DNA from: Actinomycetes bacterium
GTDB lineage: Bacteria; Actinomycetota; Acidimicrobiia; Acidimicrobiales; Palsa-688
DNA length: 64,000 bases
Direction: 5' to 3'
NCBI GenBank assembly: GCA_021850325.1
Contig: JAJZMF010000042.1
Location: forward strand, 1-64,000
The position numbers were made by a program, and so were the translations under genes. Below are positions 1 to 8,358 of the stretch, one piece after another; positions within the stretch are counted from its first letter, which is position 1, and the number at the start of each line of letters is the position of its first letter. The notes beneath the pieces are model-generated. The model had not been told where the DNA came from. It worked only from the letters and a program-made list of their open reading frames with translations, and made no database searches.

Positions 1-952
<952 letters not shown>

Positions 953-1614
953 GACCTTCGGCACGACCCTTGCGAGCGCACCGTAAGCCGTTTGAAGAGC
1001 GCCAGCCCTGCGGGGCCCGGTGAGCCGGGCACTACAGAGCCGGAAAATGGCACAAGACGGAAGTTGTTGTCCGTCTAATGCTTGACAAGATGGCGCTCCG
1101 GCTCACGCCGGAACACCCGCACTAGCTTTTGGCTTTTCTCTGTTCCGTTTTCAAGGTTCACTTGTCGCGGCAGCACACGTCTGCTTTGGGCAGGCGGCGG
1201 TGCGGACCGCTCGGCACCCCGGGCCTCCAGCCGCTTGGGCCTTCGTCCCTGGTGCCTGCCCGGCGAGCTCGTGCTCACCGGAGCGGGATTGAAACTTACC
1301 CTACCCCGTCCGACCTGTCAAGCCCGCTCCTGGCGGCTCTGCCGCCGGCGTACGGGCCCTGGGGCCGCCGGTGCCCCCCGATCTGGGGAGCAGGTCCATG
1401 TTAGCCGCGCCCGCACCTTCAGCGGGCAGCGCGTCCACTTTTGCCCTCCCAGCTGGGCAAACAGGTGCGGGCCACCGCGAGGCGCCACGGGGTGCCGGCG
1501 GGGCGCCACGCCGACCTGCGCCTTCGGGCCGGGCGGCTACTCGTGAAAGACGTCACGTGGTACTGACGGGCCCTTCCTCCGCCCCGGGTGCAACAAGTCA
1601 CACCGGCGCCGCGG
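953..1614 (-). other. rRNA leader and upstream non-coding region
   Basis: No gene is supported in these 660 bases between the DNA glycosylase stop and the 16S 5' end; the small ORFs in it lack family resemblance. Read on the minus strand it holds a promoter (1293-1321), then a leader of about 330 nt. The leader contains a CTTGAAAACGGAACAGAG element (1133-1156) like the conserved actinobacterial pre-16S leader/boxA region, a TCCGGC-GTGA-GCCGGA hairpin with a GNRA-type loop (1097-1112), a 7-bp AGACGGA/TCCGTCT hairpin (1055-1076) and a second boxA-like GCGCTCTTCAAACGG (about 988-1003). These would serve antitermination and RNase III processing. The part 1322-1614 shows nothing recognisable. Confidence 0.7.
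1293..1321 (-). promoter_or_regulatory. rRNA operon promoter, TTGACA-N17-TAAGTT
   Basis: On the minus strand a perfect -35 hexamer TTGACA (1316-1321) is followed by a 17-bp spacer and TAAGTT (1293-1298). Transcription would start near 1286, about 335 nt before the mature 16S 5' end. The consensus -35, exact spacing and position are what is expected of a strong rRNA promoter; no second promoter of equal quality was found upstream. Confidence 0.75.
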
Positions 1615-2301
1615 TCAGCCTGTCGCCTTGCCAGAGGCCCAACGGCTGGCGGCCACGACGAAGCGGTAGGGCAGCTCCGCCCCTCGGGCCGGCGAAAGAC
1701 CGGTCCTGGTTGTCACCACCACCTGCCCTCCGGGGCCGGCGCCGTCGTCCACGAGCTCCAGCCTTTGGCCGCACCCCGGCACGGCCACGGCCGGCAAGCC
1801 GTTGTCCTGACCGCTGAGGCCGAAGGCGGCCGCCAGGCGCCCGGGGCCGCGGCAGAGGTCCCGTACGGCCGGAGCACGGCCGCCCCGCGCCCGCTCTGCC
1901 GCCATCTGCTCCAGGCCCTCGAGGGGCTGTGCAGCCCGTAGCAGCACAGCGGCGGCCACCCCTTCGGGGCCGCACACCAGGTTGGCGCACCAGTGCATGC
2001 CGTACGAGAAGTACACGTACAGGCGCCCGGGCGCCCCGAACATCGCGGCGGCGCGGGGCGTAGGGCCGCGCGCTGCGTGGCTGCCCGGGTCGTCCGTGCC
2101 CAGGTAGGCCTCGACCTCCACCAACCTTGCCACCCGCCCGTCACCGGCCACCAGCAGCTTGCCCAGCAGCTCGCGGGCCACGACCCGGGCGTCACGGGCG
2201 AAGAAGTCCTCGCTCAGCACCCGCCGGGCACGGCCCGGAGGGGGCGGGCCGGGGCCCCGCTCGTCCGGGCCGGTACCGGCCCGGGACGGCGGACGGTTCA
2301 A
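1615..2301 (-). CDS. 3-methyladenine DNA glycosylase (AAG/MPG family)
   Basis: Base-excision repair enzyme that removes alkylated purines. The 228-residue product has the family core: SEDFFARDARVVARELLGK, then ARLVEVEAY with the catalytic glutamate, the GSHAARG stretch, and YVYFSYGMHWCANLV, which forms the DNA-intercalating and active-site wall in this family; ELPYRFVVAASRWASG closes the fold. Length is typical (about 200). The start used is TTG at 2301, overlapping the argH stop by 4 bases (TTGA), which suggests translational coupling; a GTG at 2220 just before the conserved domain is an alternative. It is the last gene of the arginine cluster, probably by chance of operon position. Confidence 0.93.
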   Translation of the reverse strand: MNRPPSRAGTGPDERGPGPPPPGRARRVLSEDFFARDARVVARELLGKLLVAGDGRVARLVEVEAYLGTDDPGSHAARGPTPRAAAMFGAPGRLYVYFSYGMHWCANLVCGPEGVAAAVLLRAAQPLEGLEQMAAERARGGRAPAVRDLCRGPGRLAAAFGLSGQDNGLPAVAVPGCGQRLELVDDGAGPGGQVVVTTRTGLSPARGAELPYRFVVAASRWASGKATG

Positions 2302-3704
2302 CTAGCCGCTTGCCCCGAGGGGCCCAGGCCGAAGCGCTCGGCGTCCGCCCGGAGCTGCACCGAGAAGCGCTCCATCTGGTCCCCCACCGGCCCGGGGCCG
2401 GCCCCCCCGGGTGTGGTGCGCCTGGTGACAGCCACGCCGGGCTCGAGCAGGGCGACGGCGTCCGCCCCCAGGGCAGGGTGGGCAGCCACCAGCTCGGCCA
2501 GGGGCACCCTCCGTTGGAGCGACTCACGCACGAGGCCTCCCACCAGGCCGTGGGCCTGGCGGAACGGGACGCCCTTCTGCACGAGCCACTCGGCCAGGTC
2601 GGTGGCGGCCGAGGTGTGCGAGTCGGCTGCCCGGGCCATCGCCGCGGTGTCGAAGGTCGCGGTCGCGAAGAGGCCGCTCATGGCGTCCAGGGAACGCAGC
2701 ACCTGGTCCATGGCGTCGAAGAGCGGCTCCTTGTCCTCCTGCAGGTCCCGGTTGTACGCCAGGGGCAGGCCCTTGAGCGTGGTCATGAACCCGGCCAGGT
2801 GGCCAACCAGCCGCCCGCCTTTGCCCCGTGACAGCTCGGCGATGTCGGCGTTCTTCTTCTGGGGGAGCATCGAGCTCCCGGTCGCATAGGCGTCGTCGAG
2901 GTGCAGGAAGCCGAACTCCTCGGTCGACCACAGCACCACCTCCTCCCCCATGCGCGAGAGGTGCGTGCCCAGCAGGGCCAGGTCGAAGAGGGCCTCGGCT
3001 ACGAAGTCGCGGTCGGACACCGCATCGAGCGAGTTCTCGAAGCGCCCCGCAAAGCCGAGCTCACGGGCCACCCAGTCCGGGTCGAGGGGCAGGGACGAAC
3101 CCGCCAGGGCCCCAGCCCCCAGGGGGCTCACGTCCAGGCGTCGCCGCGTGGCCGCCAGGCGGTCCACGTCGCGGGCCAGCGCCCAGCCGTGCGCGAGCAG
3201 GTGGTGCGCCAGGAGCACCGGCTGCGCCCGCTGCATGTGCGTGTAACCGGGAAGGTAGGCGTCACCCACCTCCTCGGCCCGGGCCAACAGCACCTGCTGC
3301 AAACGGACCACGCCACGCGCCACCTCGGAGAGCCCCCGTTTGGTGAACAGGCGCAGGTCCGTCGCCACCTGGTCGTTGCGGCTCCGGCCGGTGTGCAGAC
3401 GGCCGCCGACCTCTCCCGCCACCTCTGTCACCCGGCGCTCCACCGCCGTGTGCACGTCCTCGTCACCGGCCTGGAACTCGAAGGAGCCCTCCGCCAGCTC
3501 CCGCTCCACCTCGGCCAGTGCCGCCAGCAGTGCCCCGGCGTCCTCACCCGAGATCAGGCCCGCCCGCTCCAGCCCGCGCACGTGGGCGCGGCTGCACGCG
3601 ATGTCGTCAGGGGCCAGGCGCCTGTCAAAGGACAGGCTCTCGGTGAACGCGAAGAGCTCGGCCGACTGGTTGCTGGTGCCGAAGCGGCCCTGCCAGAGCG
3701 TCAT
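2298..3704 (-). CDS. argH: Argininosuccinate lyase
   Basis: Cleaves argininosuccinate to arginine and fumarate, the last step of arginine synthesis. The 468-residue length is normal. It starts with the family N-terminus MTLWQGRF and has the fumarase/aspartase-superfamily signature GSSMLPQKKNADIAELSRGK; HTGRSRNDQVATDLRL and GYTHMQRAQPVLLAHH are substrate-binding segments. The gap of 82 bp to argR is the place where many actinobacteria carry argG; no argininosuccinate synthase is present here. The stop overlaps the downstream glycosylase start. Confidence 0.97.
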   Translation of the reverse strand: MTLWQGRFGTSNQSAELFAFTESLSFDRRLAPDDIACSRAHVRGLERAGLISGEDAGALLAALAEVERELAEGSFEFQAGDEDVHTAVERRVTEVAGEVGGRLHTGRSRNDQVATDLRLFTKRGLSEVARGVVRLQQVLLARAEEVGDAYLPGYTHMQRAQPVLLAHHLLAHGWALARDVDRLAATRRRLDVSPLGAGALAGSSLPLDPDWVARELGFAGRFENSLDAVSDRDFVAEALFDLALLGTHLSRMGEEVVLWSTEEFGFLHLDDAYATGSSMLPQKKNADIAELSRGKGGRLVGHLAGFMTTLKGLPLAYNRDLQEDKEPLFDAMDQVLRSLDAMSGLFATATFDTAAMARAADSHTSAATDLAEWLVQKGVPFRQAHGLVGGLVRESLQRRVPLAELVAAHPALGADAVALLEPGVAVTRRTTPGGAGPGPVGDQMERFSVQLRADAERFGLGPSGQAAS

Positions 3705-3786
3705 CGGTGCGCCACCCTAGCCCGAGCGTCGGGATGAGAGGGCCACGGGTGCGGCCACCGTGCCGCCCGCCCTCGAAGGCCCTCCC

Positions 3787-4275
3787 TCAAGCCTCCCCCG
3801 TGCCCGGCGCCTGGCCGGCCATGGAGGCCAACTTGTGCGCCAGCCGGGCCCCGTCGACGTCTGCCGCGGCCACCACGAGCACCGTGTCGTCGCCGGCCAC
3901 CGTGCCCAGCACCTCGGCCAGGCCGGCCCGGTCCAGTGCCGAGGCCACGACGTGGGCGCAACCGGGTGGTGTGCGCACGACCACCAGGTTGCCCGAGCTG
4001 TCCACGTCGGCCAACCACTCCCCCAGCACCCGGCGCAGGTGCAGTTCAGGTGCCGGGCGCTCAACCGGCGCTTCGGGCAGGGCGTACACGAGCGCGCCGC
4101 CCGGCCGGCGCACCTTTACCGCTCCCAGCTCCTCCAGGTCCCGCGACACGGTCACCTGGGTAGCCTCCACCCCCTGCTCGCTGAGCAGCCGGACCAGCTC
4201 GGCCTGGCTGGGCACCTCCTCGCGTTCGATCAGCTGTGCCACCCGGTGCTGACGCTGGGTCTTGGTCAGGCGCAC
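3787..4275 (-). CDS. argR: Arginine repressor ArgR
   Basis: Hexameric, arginine-responsive repressor of the arginine regulon. The N-terminal winged helix is [16 protein letters not shown] to [16 protein letters not shown]; the C-terminal oligomerisation and arginine-binding domain contains the hallmark [13 protein letters not shown] choose the GTG at 4275 because AGGGGG lies 8 nt upstream and the resulting 162 residues match the family; an ATG at 4311 overlapping argF by 17 bases would add 12 residues. It lies directly behind argF and probably acts on the ARG boxes at argB and argC described separately. Confidence 0.95.
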   Translation of the reverse strand: MRLTKTQRQHRVAQLIEREEVPSQAELVRLLSEQGVEATQVTVSRDLEELGAVKVRRPGGALVYALPEAPVERPAPELHLRRVLGEWLADVDSSGNLVVVRTPPGCAHVVASALDRAGLAEVLGTVAGDDTVLVVAAADVDGARLAHKLASMAGQAPGTGEA

Positions 4276-4294
4276 TGCCGGCACCCCCTGCGGC

Positions 4295-5212
4295 TCAGGC
4301 CTGGCCGTCATGGGAGCCGAACATCCACAGCAGCAGGCCCCGCACCGCCCTCAGCCGGTTTGCGGCCTGGGGCCACACCACGCTCTGAGGGCCGTCGATC
4401 ACCTCGTCGGTCACTTCCTCCCCCCGGCGCGCCGGCAGGCAGTGCAGGAACGCCGCCTTCGGCGCCGCCCTGGCCATCAGGGCGGCATCGACCTGGTAGG
4501 GGCGGAAGGCCTCCAGCCGGGAGGCCTCCTCGCCTTCCTGGCCCATGGAGACCCACACATCGGTCGAGACGGCATCGGCCCCCTCCACCGCCTCGACGGG
4601 TGAGGACGTGGCCTGTACCTCGCCGCCCAGCGCAGCGACCCTGTCCAGCACGTCCTGGTCCAGGCCGTGCCCGGGCGGGGAGGCGATGCTCACCGCAACG
4701 CCCGACATGGCGCAGCCGATGACCAGGCTGCGGGCCACGTTGTTCCCGTCGCCCACCCAGGCCAGGCGCCGCCCGGCCAGGCTCCCGCCCCAGTGCGCCC
4801 GCAGCGTCAGCAGGTCGGCGAGAGCCTGCAGGGGGTGGGCACGGTCCGAGAGCAGGTTCACAACGGGCACGCTGGCCACCCGGGCCATGCGCTCCAGGAC
4901 GGCGTGGTCCAGTACCCGCGCACCGATGGCACTGTGGTACTGGCACAGTGCCCTGCACACGTCCTCCGCCGTCTCCCGGGTGTCGATGCCGACCTCGTCG
5001 CCGCGTATGGACACCGGATGGCCGCCCAACTGGAACACCGCCACCTCCGAGGAGTTGCGGGTCCGGGCCGAGGGCTTCTGGAACACCAGGGCCACGCCCC
5101 GGCCGGCCAGCACGTGGGGAGGGTACTCGTCCTGAGCCAGCGCCAGGACAGCGGACAGCTCGGCCGGAGCCAGGTCGTCCAGGTCCAGCAGGTGGCGCAC
5201 GCCTCTCGTCAC
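4295..5212 (-). CDS. argF: Ornithine carbamoyltransferase
   Basis: Forms citrulline from ornithine and carbamoyl phosphate. The 305-residue protein has the carbamoyl-phosphate loop as S48-A-R-T-R52 (most homologues have STRTR), [11 protein letters not shown] at about 126, the ornithine loop DVWVSMGQE at about 218, and [11 protein letters not shown] with Cys258. These last two motifs favour ornithine over acetyl- or succinylornithine as substrate. It starts with GTG at 5212 behind GAGGAG, overlapping the argD stop by 4 bases (GTGA). It belongs to the argB-D-F-R-H transcription unit. Confidence 0.96.
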   Translation of the reverse strand: MTRGVRHLLDLDDLAPAELSAVLALAQDEYPPHVLAGRGVALVFQKPSARTRNSSEVAVFQLGGHPVSIRGDEVGIDTRETAEDVCRALCQYHSAIGARVLDHAVLERMARVASVPVVNLLSDRAHPLQALADLLTLRAHWGGSLAGRRLAWVGDGNNVARSLVIGCAMSGVAVSIASPPGHGLDQDVLDRVAALGGEVQATSSPVEAVEGADAVSTDVWVSMGQEGEEASRLEAFRPYQVDAALMARAAPKAAFLHCLPARRGEEVTDEVIDGPQSVVWPQAANRLRAVRGLLLWMFGSHDGQA

Positions 5213-6354
5213 CGCTCCTCCCCCAGCACAGCGGCCAGGGCACCGACCGCTTCGTCGACCTCTTCCTCGGACACGAGCAGCGAAGGGGCCAGGCGCAGGG
5301 TGGTCGGTGTGACCGCGTTGAGCACCAGCCCGGCGGCCAGGCAGTCCTTGGCCACCTGCCGGGCGTCGACGCCCTCCAGCTCTGCTCCGAGCAGGAGCCC
5401 TTGCCCCCTCACCTGGCCCACGCGGGCCAGCCCCGCGAGCCGGCCTGCCAGGTAGCGCCCACGGGACTCGGCCCGCGCCGGCACCTCCTCCCGCTCCATC
5501 ACCGCCAGCGTGGCCCGGGCGGCCGACGCGGCCAACGGCTGGCCCCCGAACGTCGTCGCGTGGTCACCGGGCACGAACGCCGATGCCACCTCCTCGCGTG
5601 CCCAGCAGGCACCGATGGGCACTCCGTTGCCCAACGCCTTGGCCATACTGACAACGTCGGGACGGACGCCATGGTGCTGGAACCCGAACCAGCGCCCGGT
5701 GCGCCCCAGGCCCGTCTGCACCTCGTCCACCATGAGCAGTACGCCACGCTCGTCGCACAACCGGCGCACCGCCTCCAGGTAACCCGGAGGGGCGGGCCAG
5801 ACGCCACCCTCCCCCTGGACCGGTTCGAGGAGAACCGCCGCCACCTCCGGCGACAGCGCACGCTCCAGTGCCTCGACATCGGCCCAGGCGACATGGCGGA
5901 ACCCTTCGGGCAGGGGCTGGAAGGCCTCGTGCTTGGCCGGCTGGCCCGTGGCGTGCAGGGTGGCCAGGGTGCGCCCGTGGAAGGACCCGTAGGCGCTGAC
6001 CACCACGTACCGGCCGTGCCCTGCCCACTTGCGAGCCAGCTTTATGGCGCACTCGTTGGCTTCGGCCCCGCTGTTCGCAAAGAAGACCCGGCCGCCCCCG
6101 CCCACCAGGCGGTCCAGCGTTGCCGCCACCTCCCGCTGCGGGAGCGTCCCGAAGAGGTTGGAGGTGTGGAGCAGGGACCTGGCCGCGCCACAGATGGCGT
6201 CAGCCACCTCAGGGTGGGCGTGCCCCAGCGAAGTCACCGCTATCCCGCTCAGGAAATCGAGGTAGCGCCGCCCTTCTTCGTCCCACAGGTACGAGCCCTC
6301 ACCCCGCACGAAGGTGACTGCCGGCTCGGGGTAGGTGTTCATGAGCCTGTTCAC
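5209..6354 (-). CDS. argD: Acetylornithine aminotransferase
   Basis: PLP enzyme converting N-acetylglutamate semialdehyde to N-acetylornithine. The 381-residue class III aminotransferase shows NSGAEANECAIKLAR, SFHGRT, VDEVQTGLGRTG with Asp210 contacting the PLP ring nitrogen, and SMAKALGNGVP with the Schiff-base Lys239. TTFGGQPLAA completes the PLP phosphate site. The GTG start at 6354 overlaps the argB stop by 4 bases (GTGA); an in-frame ATG lies 4 codons later. Because argJ is missing, the fate of its product (deacetylation by ArgE or transacetylation by an ArgJ elsewhere) cannot be told from this window. Confidence 0.96.
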   Translation of the reverse strand: MNRLMNTYPEPAVTFVRGEGSYLWDEEGRRYLDFLSGIAVTSLGHAHPEVADAICGAARSLLHTSNLFGTLPQREVAATLDRLVGGGGRVFFANSGAEANECAIKLARKWAGHGRYVVVSAYGSFHGRTLATLHATGQPAKHEAFQPLPEGFRHVAWADVEALERALSPEVAAVLLEPVQGEGGVWPAPPGYLEAVRRLCDERGVLLMVDEVQTGLGRTGRWFGFQHHGVRPDVVSMAKALGNGVPIGACWAREEVASAFVPGDHATTFGGQPLAASAARATLAVMEREEVPARAESRGRYLAGRLAGLARVGQVRGQGLLLGAELEGVDARQVAKDCLAAGLVLNAVTPTTLRLAPSLLVSEEEVDEAVGALAAVLGEER

Positions 6355-7229
6355 GGCACCACCATGGTCCCTGTGCCCCGGTCGGTGAAGAACTCGAGCA
6401 GCAGGACGTGGGCTGTCCGGCCGTCGAGTATGTAGGCCCGGGCCACACCACCCCGCACCGCGTCCAGCGCTGCCTCGACTTTGGGCACCATCCCGCCCAC
6501 CACCGACCCCTCGGCGACCATCTGGCGCAGCTCGTCGGCGCCCACCTGGCTGAGGAGGCTGGACGGGTCACCCGGGTCGCGCCGCACACCCTCCACGTCG
6601 GTGAGGAAGACCAGCTTCTCCGCCGCCAGGGCAGCAGCTATGGCGGCAGCCGCCGTGTCGGCGTTGATGTTGTAGGCCTGGCCGGTCCGGTCGCTGCCGA
6701 TGGTGGCCACGACCGGCACCAGGTCCTCGGCCACCAGGCGGGCCAACAGCTCCGGGGCAACGTGGGTGATGTCGCCGACGAACCCGAGGGCCGGGTCACG
6801 TGGCGAAGCCTGGATTATGCCCGCGTCCTCGCCCGACACCCCTACCGCGAGCGGGCCGTGCACGTTGATGGCCGCCACGATGTCCCGGTTGACCTTGCCC
6901 ACCAGGACCATACGGGCTATGTCGAGCGTCTCGGCGTCGGTCACCCGTAGCCCGTCCCGGAACTCCGGGATCTTGCCCAGCCTGCTCATGAGCTCGCCGA
7001 TCTGGGGGCCGCCTCCGTGGACCACCACCGGGCACATGCCCACCGACCGCATGAGGACGATGTCGGTTGCGAAGCCCGCCAGGTCGGAGCCGCTGCCGAG
7101 GGCACTGCCCCCGTACTTGACGACCACGATCTTGTCGCGGAAGCGCTGGATGTACGGCAGGGCTTCGACCAGCACCTCGGCCTTCACTGCCGGGGCCAGG
7201 TCCGGCGGGGCCCCTTGCGTAGTCGTCAC
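6351..7229 (-). CDS. argB: Acetylglutamate kinase
   Basis: Phosphorylates N-acetylglutamate, the regulated second step of arginine synthesis. The product from the GTG at 7229 has 292 residues, with KYGGSAL (about 39-44) and HGGGPQIGEL (about 71-80) of the amino acid kinase fold, and NINADTAAAAIAAAL near the C-terminus. A longer frame to 7343 exists, but the GTG at 7229 fits family length and sits exactly 8 nt after a good -10 hexamer, so the mRNA is probably leaderless. It is separated from argC by 55 bp that hold its own ARG-box promoter; argJ, usual at this place, is absent. Confidence 0.95.
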   Translation of the reverse strand: MTTTQGAPPDLAPAVKAEVLVEALPYIQRFRDKIVVVKYGGSALGSGSDLAGFATDIVLMRSVGMCPVVVHGGGPQIGELMSRLGKIPEFRDGLRVTDAETLDIARMVLVGKVNRDIVAAINVHGPLAVGVSGEDAGIIQASPRDPALGFVGDITHVAPELLARLVAEDLVPVVATIGSDRTGQAYNINADTAAAAIAAALAAEKLVFLTDVEGVRRDPGDPSSLLSQVGADELRQMVAEGSVVGGMVPKVEAALDAVRGGVARAYILDGRTAHVLLLEFFTDRGTGTMVVP

Positions 7230-7266
7230 GGAGAGTAATGATACACGTGACTGGATAAAGATGCAA
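7230..7266 (-). promoter_or_regulatory. argB leaderless promoter overlapped by a double ARG box
   Basis: On the minus strand TTGCAT (7261-7266), 17 bp, TATCAT (7238-7243), then 8 nt to the GTG of argB: a near-consensus promoter whose start point would fall at the start codon. Laid over it are TGCATCTTTATCC (7253-7265) and TGTATCATTACTC (7233-7245), 20 bp apart, matching the pattern of paired ArgR half-site boxes. The same arrangement occurs at argC, including the identical TGCATCTTTAT. Binding of ArgR would cover both hexamers. Confidence 0.8.
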
Positions 7267-7284
7267 GGCCCCGCCGCCGGCCCG

Positions 7285-8307
7285 TCACGGCATGAGGCCG
7301 GCCATGGGCAACCCCAGCGTCTCGGGCCAGCCCATGACCGCATTGGCGCACTGCACCGCCTGCCCCGAAGCCCCTTTTACGAGGTTGTCCAGCGCGCAGA
7401 TCGCCACCACCCAGCCCGTACGGGGGTCGCTGCGCGCGGTCACATGGGCGACGTTGCTGCCCAGGACGGCCTTGGTGGACGGGATCCTCTCCCCGGCCAG
7501 CACGAACGGCTCCTCGCGGTAGGCCTCGACCAGGGCCCCCAGGGCGTCGACCGGGCCGTGCCCGGCCGGACGGGCATAGCAGGTGGCGAGGATCCCCCGG
7601 TTCATGGGAGCGAGGTGCGGCGTGAACAGCACCTGGCCACCGATGGCCTGCTCCATCTCAGGCGTGTGACGGTGCACGAGCAGGCCGTAGGCCGTGAAGT
7701 CCTCGTCCACCGAGCAGAACTGGGTGTTGTCAGCCGGCTTGCGGCCCGCTCCGGACACGCCACTGGCGGCGTCCACCACGAGGCCCTCGGGCTCCACCAA
7801 GCCTGCTCCCACCAGGGGGGCGAGAGCGAGCGTTGCCGCCGTCACATAACAACCGGCCGCAGCGACGAGCCGCGCTCCCGGGAGGCGGGCCCTGTCCAGT
7901 TCGGGGAGGCCGAAGACCGCCTCCTCCAGCAGCTCGGGACAGGTGTGCTCCTCCTTGTACCAGCGGGGATAAGCCGAAGCGTCCTTGAGCCTGAAATCAG
8001 CCGCCAGGTCCACGACATGGCCCACCTCGCCCAGCAGGCCGGGGACGAGCTTCTGGGAAGCGCCGTGAGGCAGAGCGCAGAACACGAGGTCCGTCCCGGC
8101 CACCGAGGCCAGCTCCTGGGGACGGTAGGCCAGCCCGGGGTAGGCAGCGGCGAGCGAGGGGTACAGGTCGGCGACCTCCCTGCCCTCCTGGGAGGACGCC
8201 GTGACCGCCGTCACCTCGAAGCGGGGGTGGGCGGCCAGGAGCCGTAGCAGCTCGGCCCCGACATAGCCCGACGCCCCGAGGACGCCTACCTTCCTGGTCC
8301 CAGTCAC
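7285..8307 (-). CDS. argC: N-acetyl-gamma-glutamyl-phosphate reductase
   Basis: NADPH-dependent reduction of N-acetylglutamyl phosphate to the semialdehyde. From the GTG at 8307 the protein has 340 residues and begins VTGTRKVGVLGASGYVGAEL, with the dinucleotide motif GASGYVG at 11-17. The catalytic cysteine is Cys153 in AAGCYVT, and GVSGAGRKP and HRHTPEMEQ are conserved downstream. An ATG 7 codons upstream (8328) is in frame but lies inside the promoter, so I reject it. It is first in the arginine cluster and lies 51 bp behind pheT. Confidence 0.95.
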   Translation of the reverse strand: MTGTRKVGVLGASGYVGAELLRLLAAHPRFEVTAVTASSQEGREVADLYPSLAAAYPGLAYRPQELASVAGTDLVFCALPHGASQKLVPGLLGEVGHVVDLAADFRLKDASAYPRWYKEEHTCPELLEEAVFGLPELDRARLPGARLVAAAGCYVTAATLALAPLVGAGLVEPEGLVVDAASGVSGAGRKPADNTQFCSVDEDFTAYGLLVHRHTPEMEQAIGGQVLFTPHLAPMNRGILATCYARPAGHGPVDALGALVEAYREEPFVLAGERIPSTKAVLGSNVAHVTARSDPRTGWVVAICALDNLVKGASGQAVQCANAVMGWPETLGLPMAGLMP

Positions 8308-8342
8308 AGGCTCACTATACAGTGCCACGTATAAAGATGCAG
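8308..8342 (-). promoter_or_regulatory. argC leaderless promoter overlapped by a double ARG box
   Basis: On the minus strand CTGCAT (8337-8342), 17-bp spacer, TATAGT (8314-8319), then 6 nt to the GTG of argC. TGCATCTTTATAC (8329-8341) and TGTATAGTGAG (8311-8321) are spaced by 20 bp, as at argB. The shared 11-mer TGCATCTTTAT in the same position relative to the -35 hexamer at both genes is the strongest sign that these are ArgR operators. Confidence 0.8.
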
Positions 8343-8358
8343 GCCCCGTGCCCGGGGC

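Noticed and set aside
1083-1112. TTGACA on the plus strand in the rRNA leader as a promoter
   Set aside because: It points away from the 16S gene, and no -10 hexamer follows at 16-18 bp.
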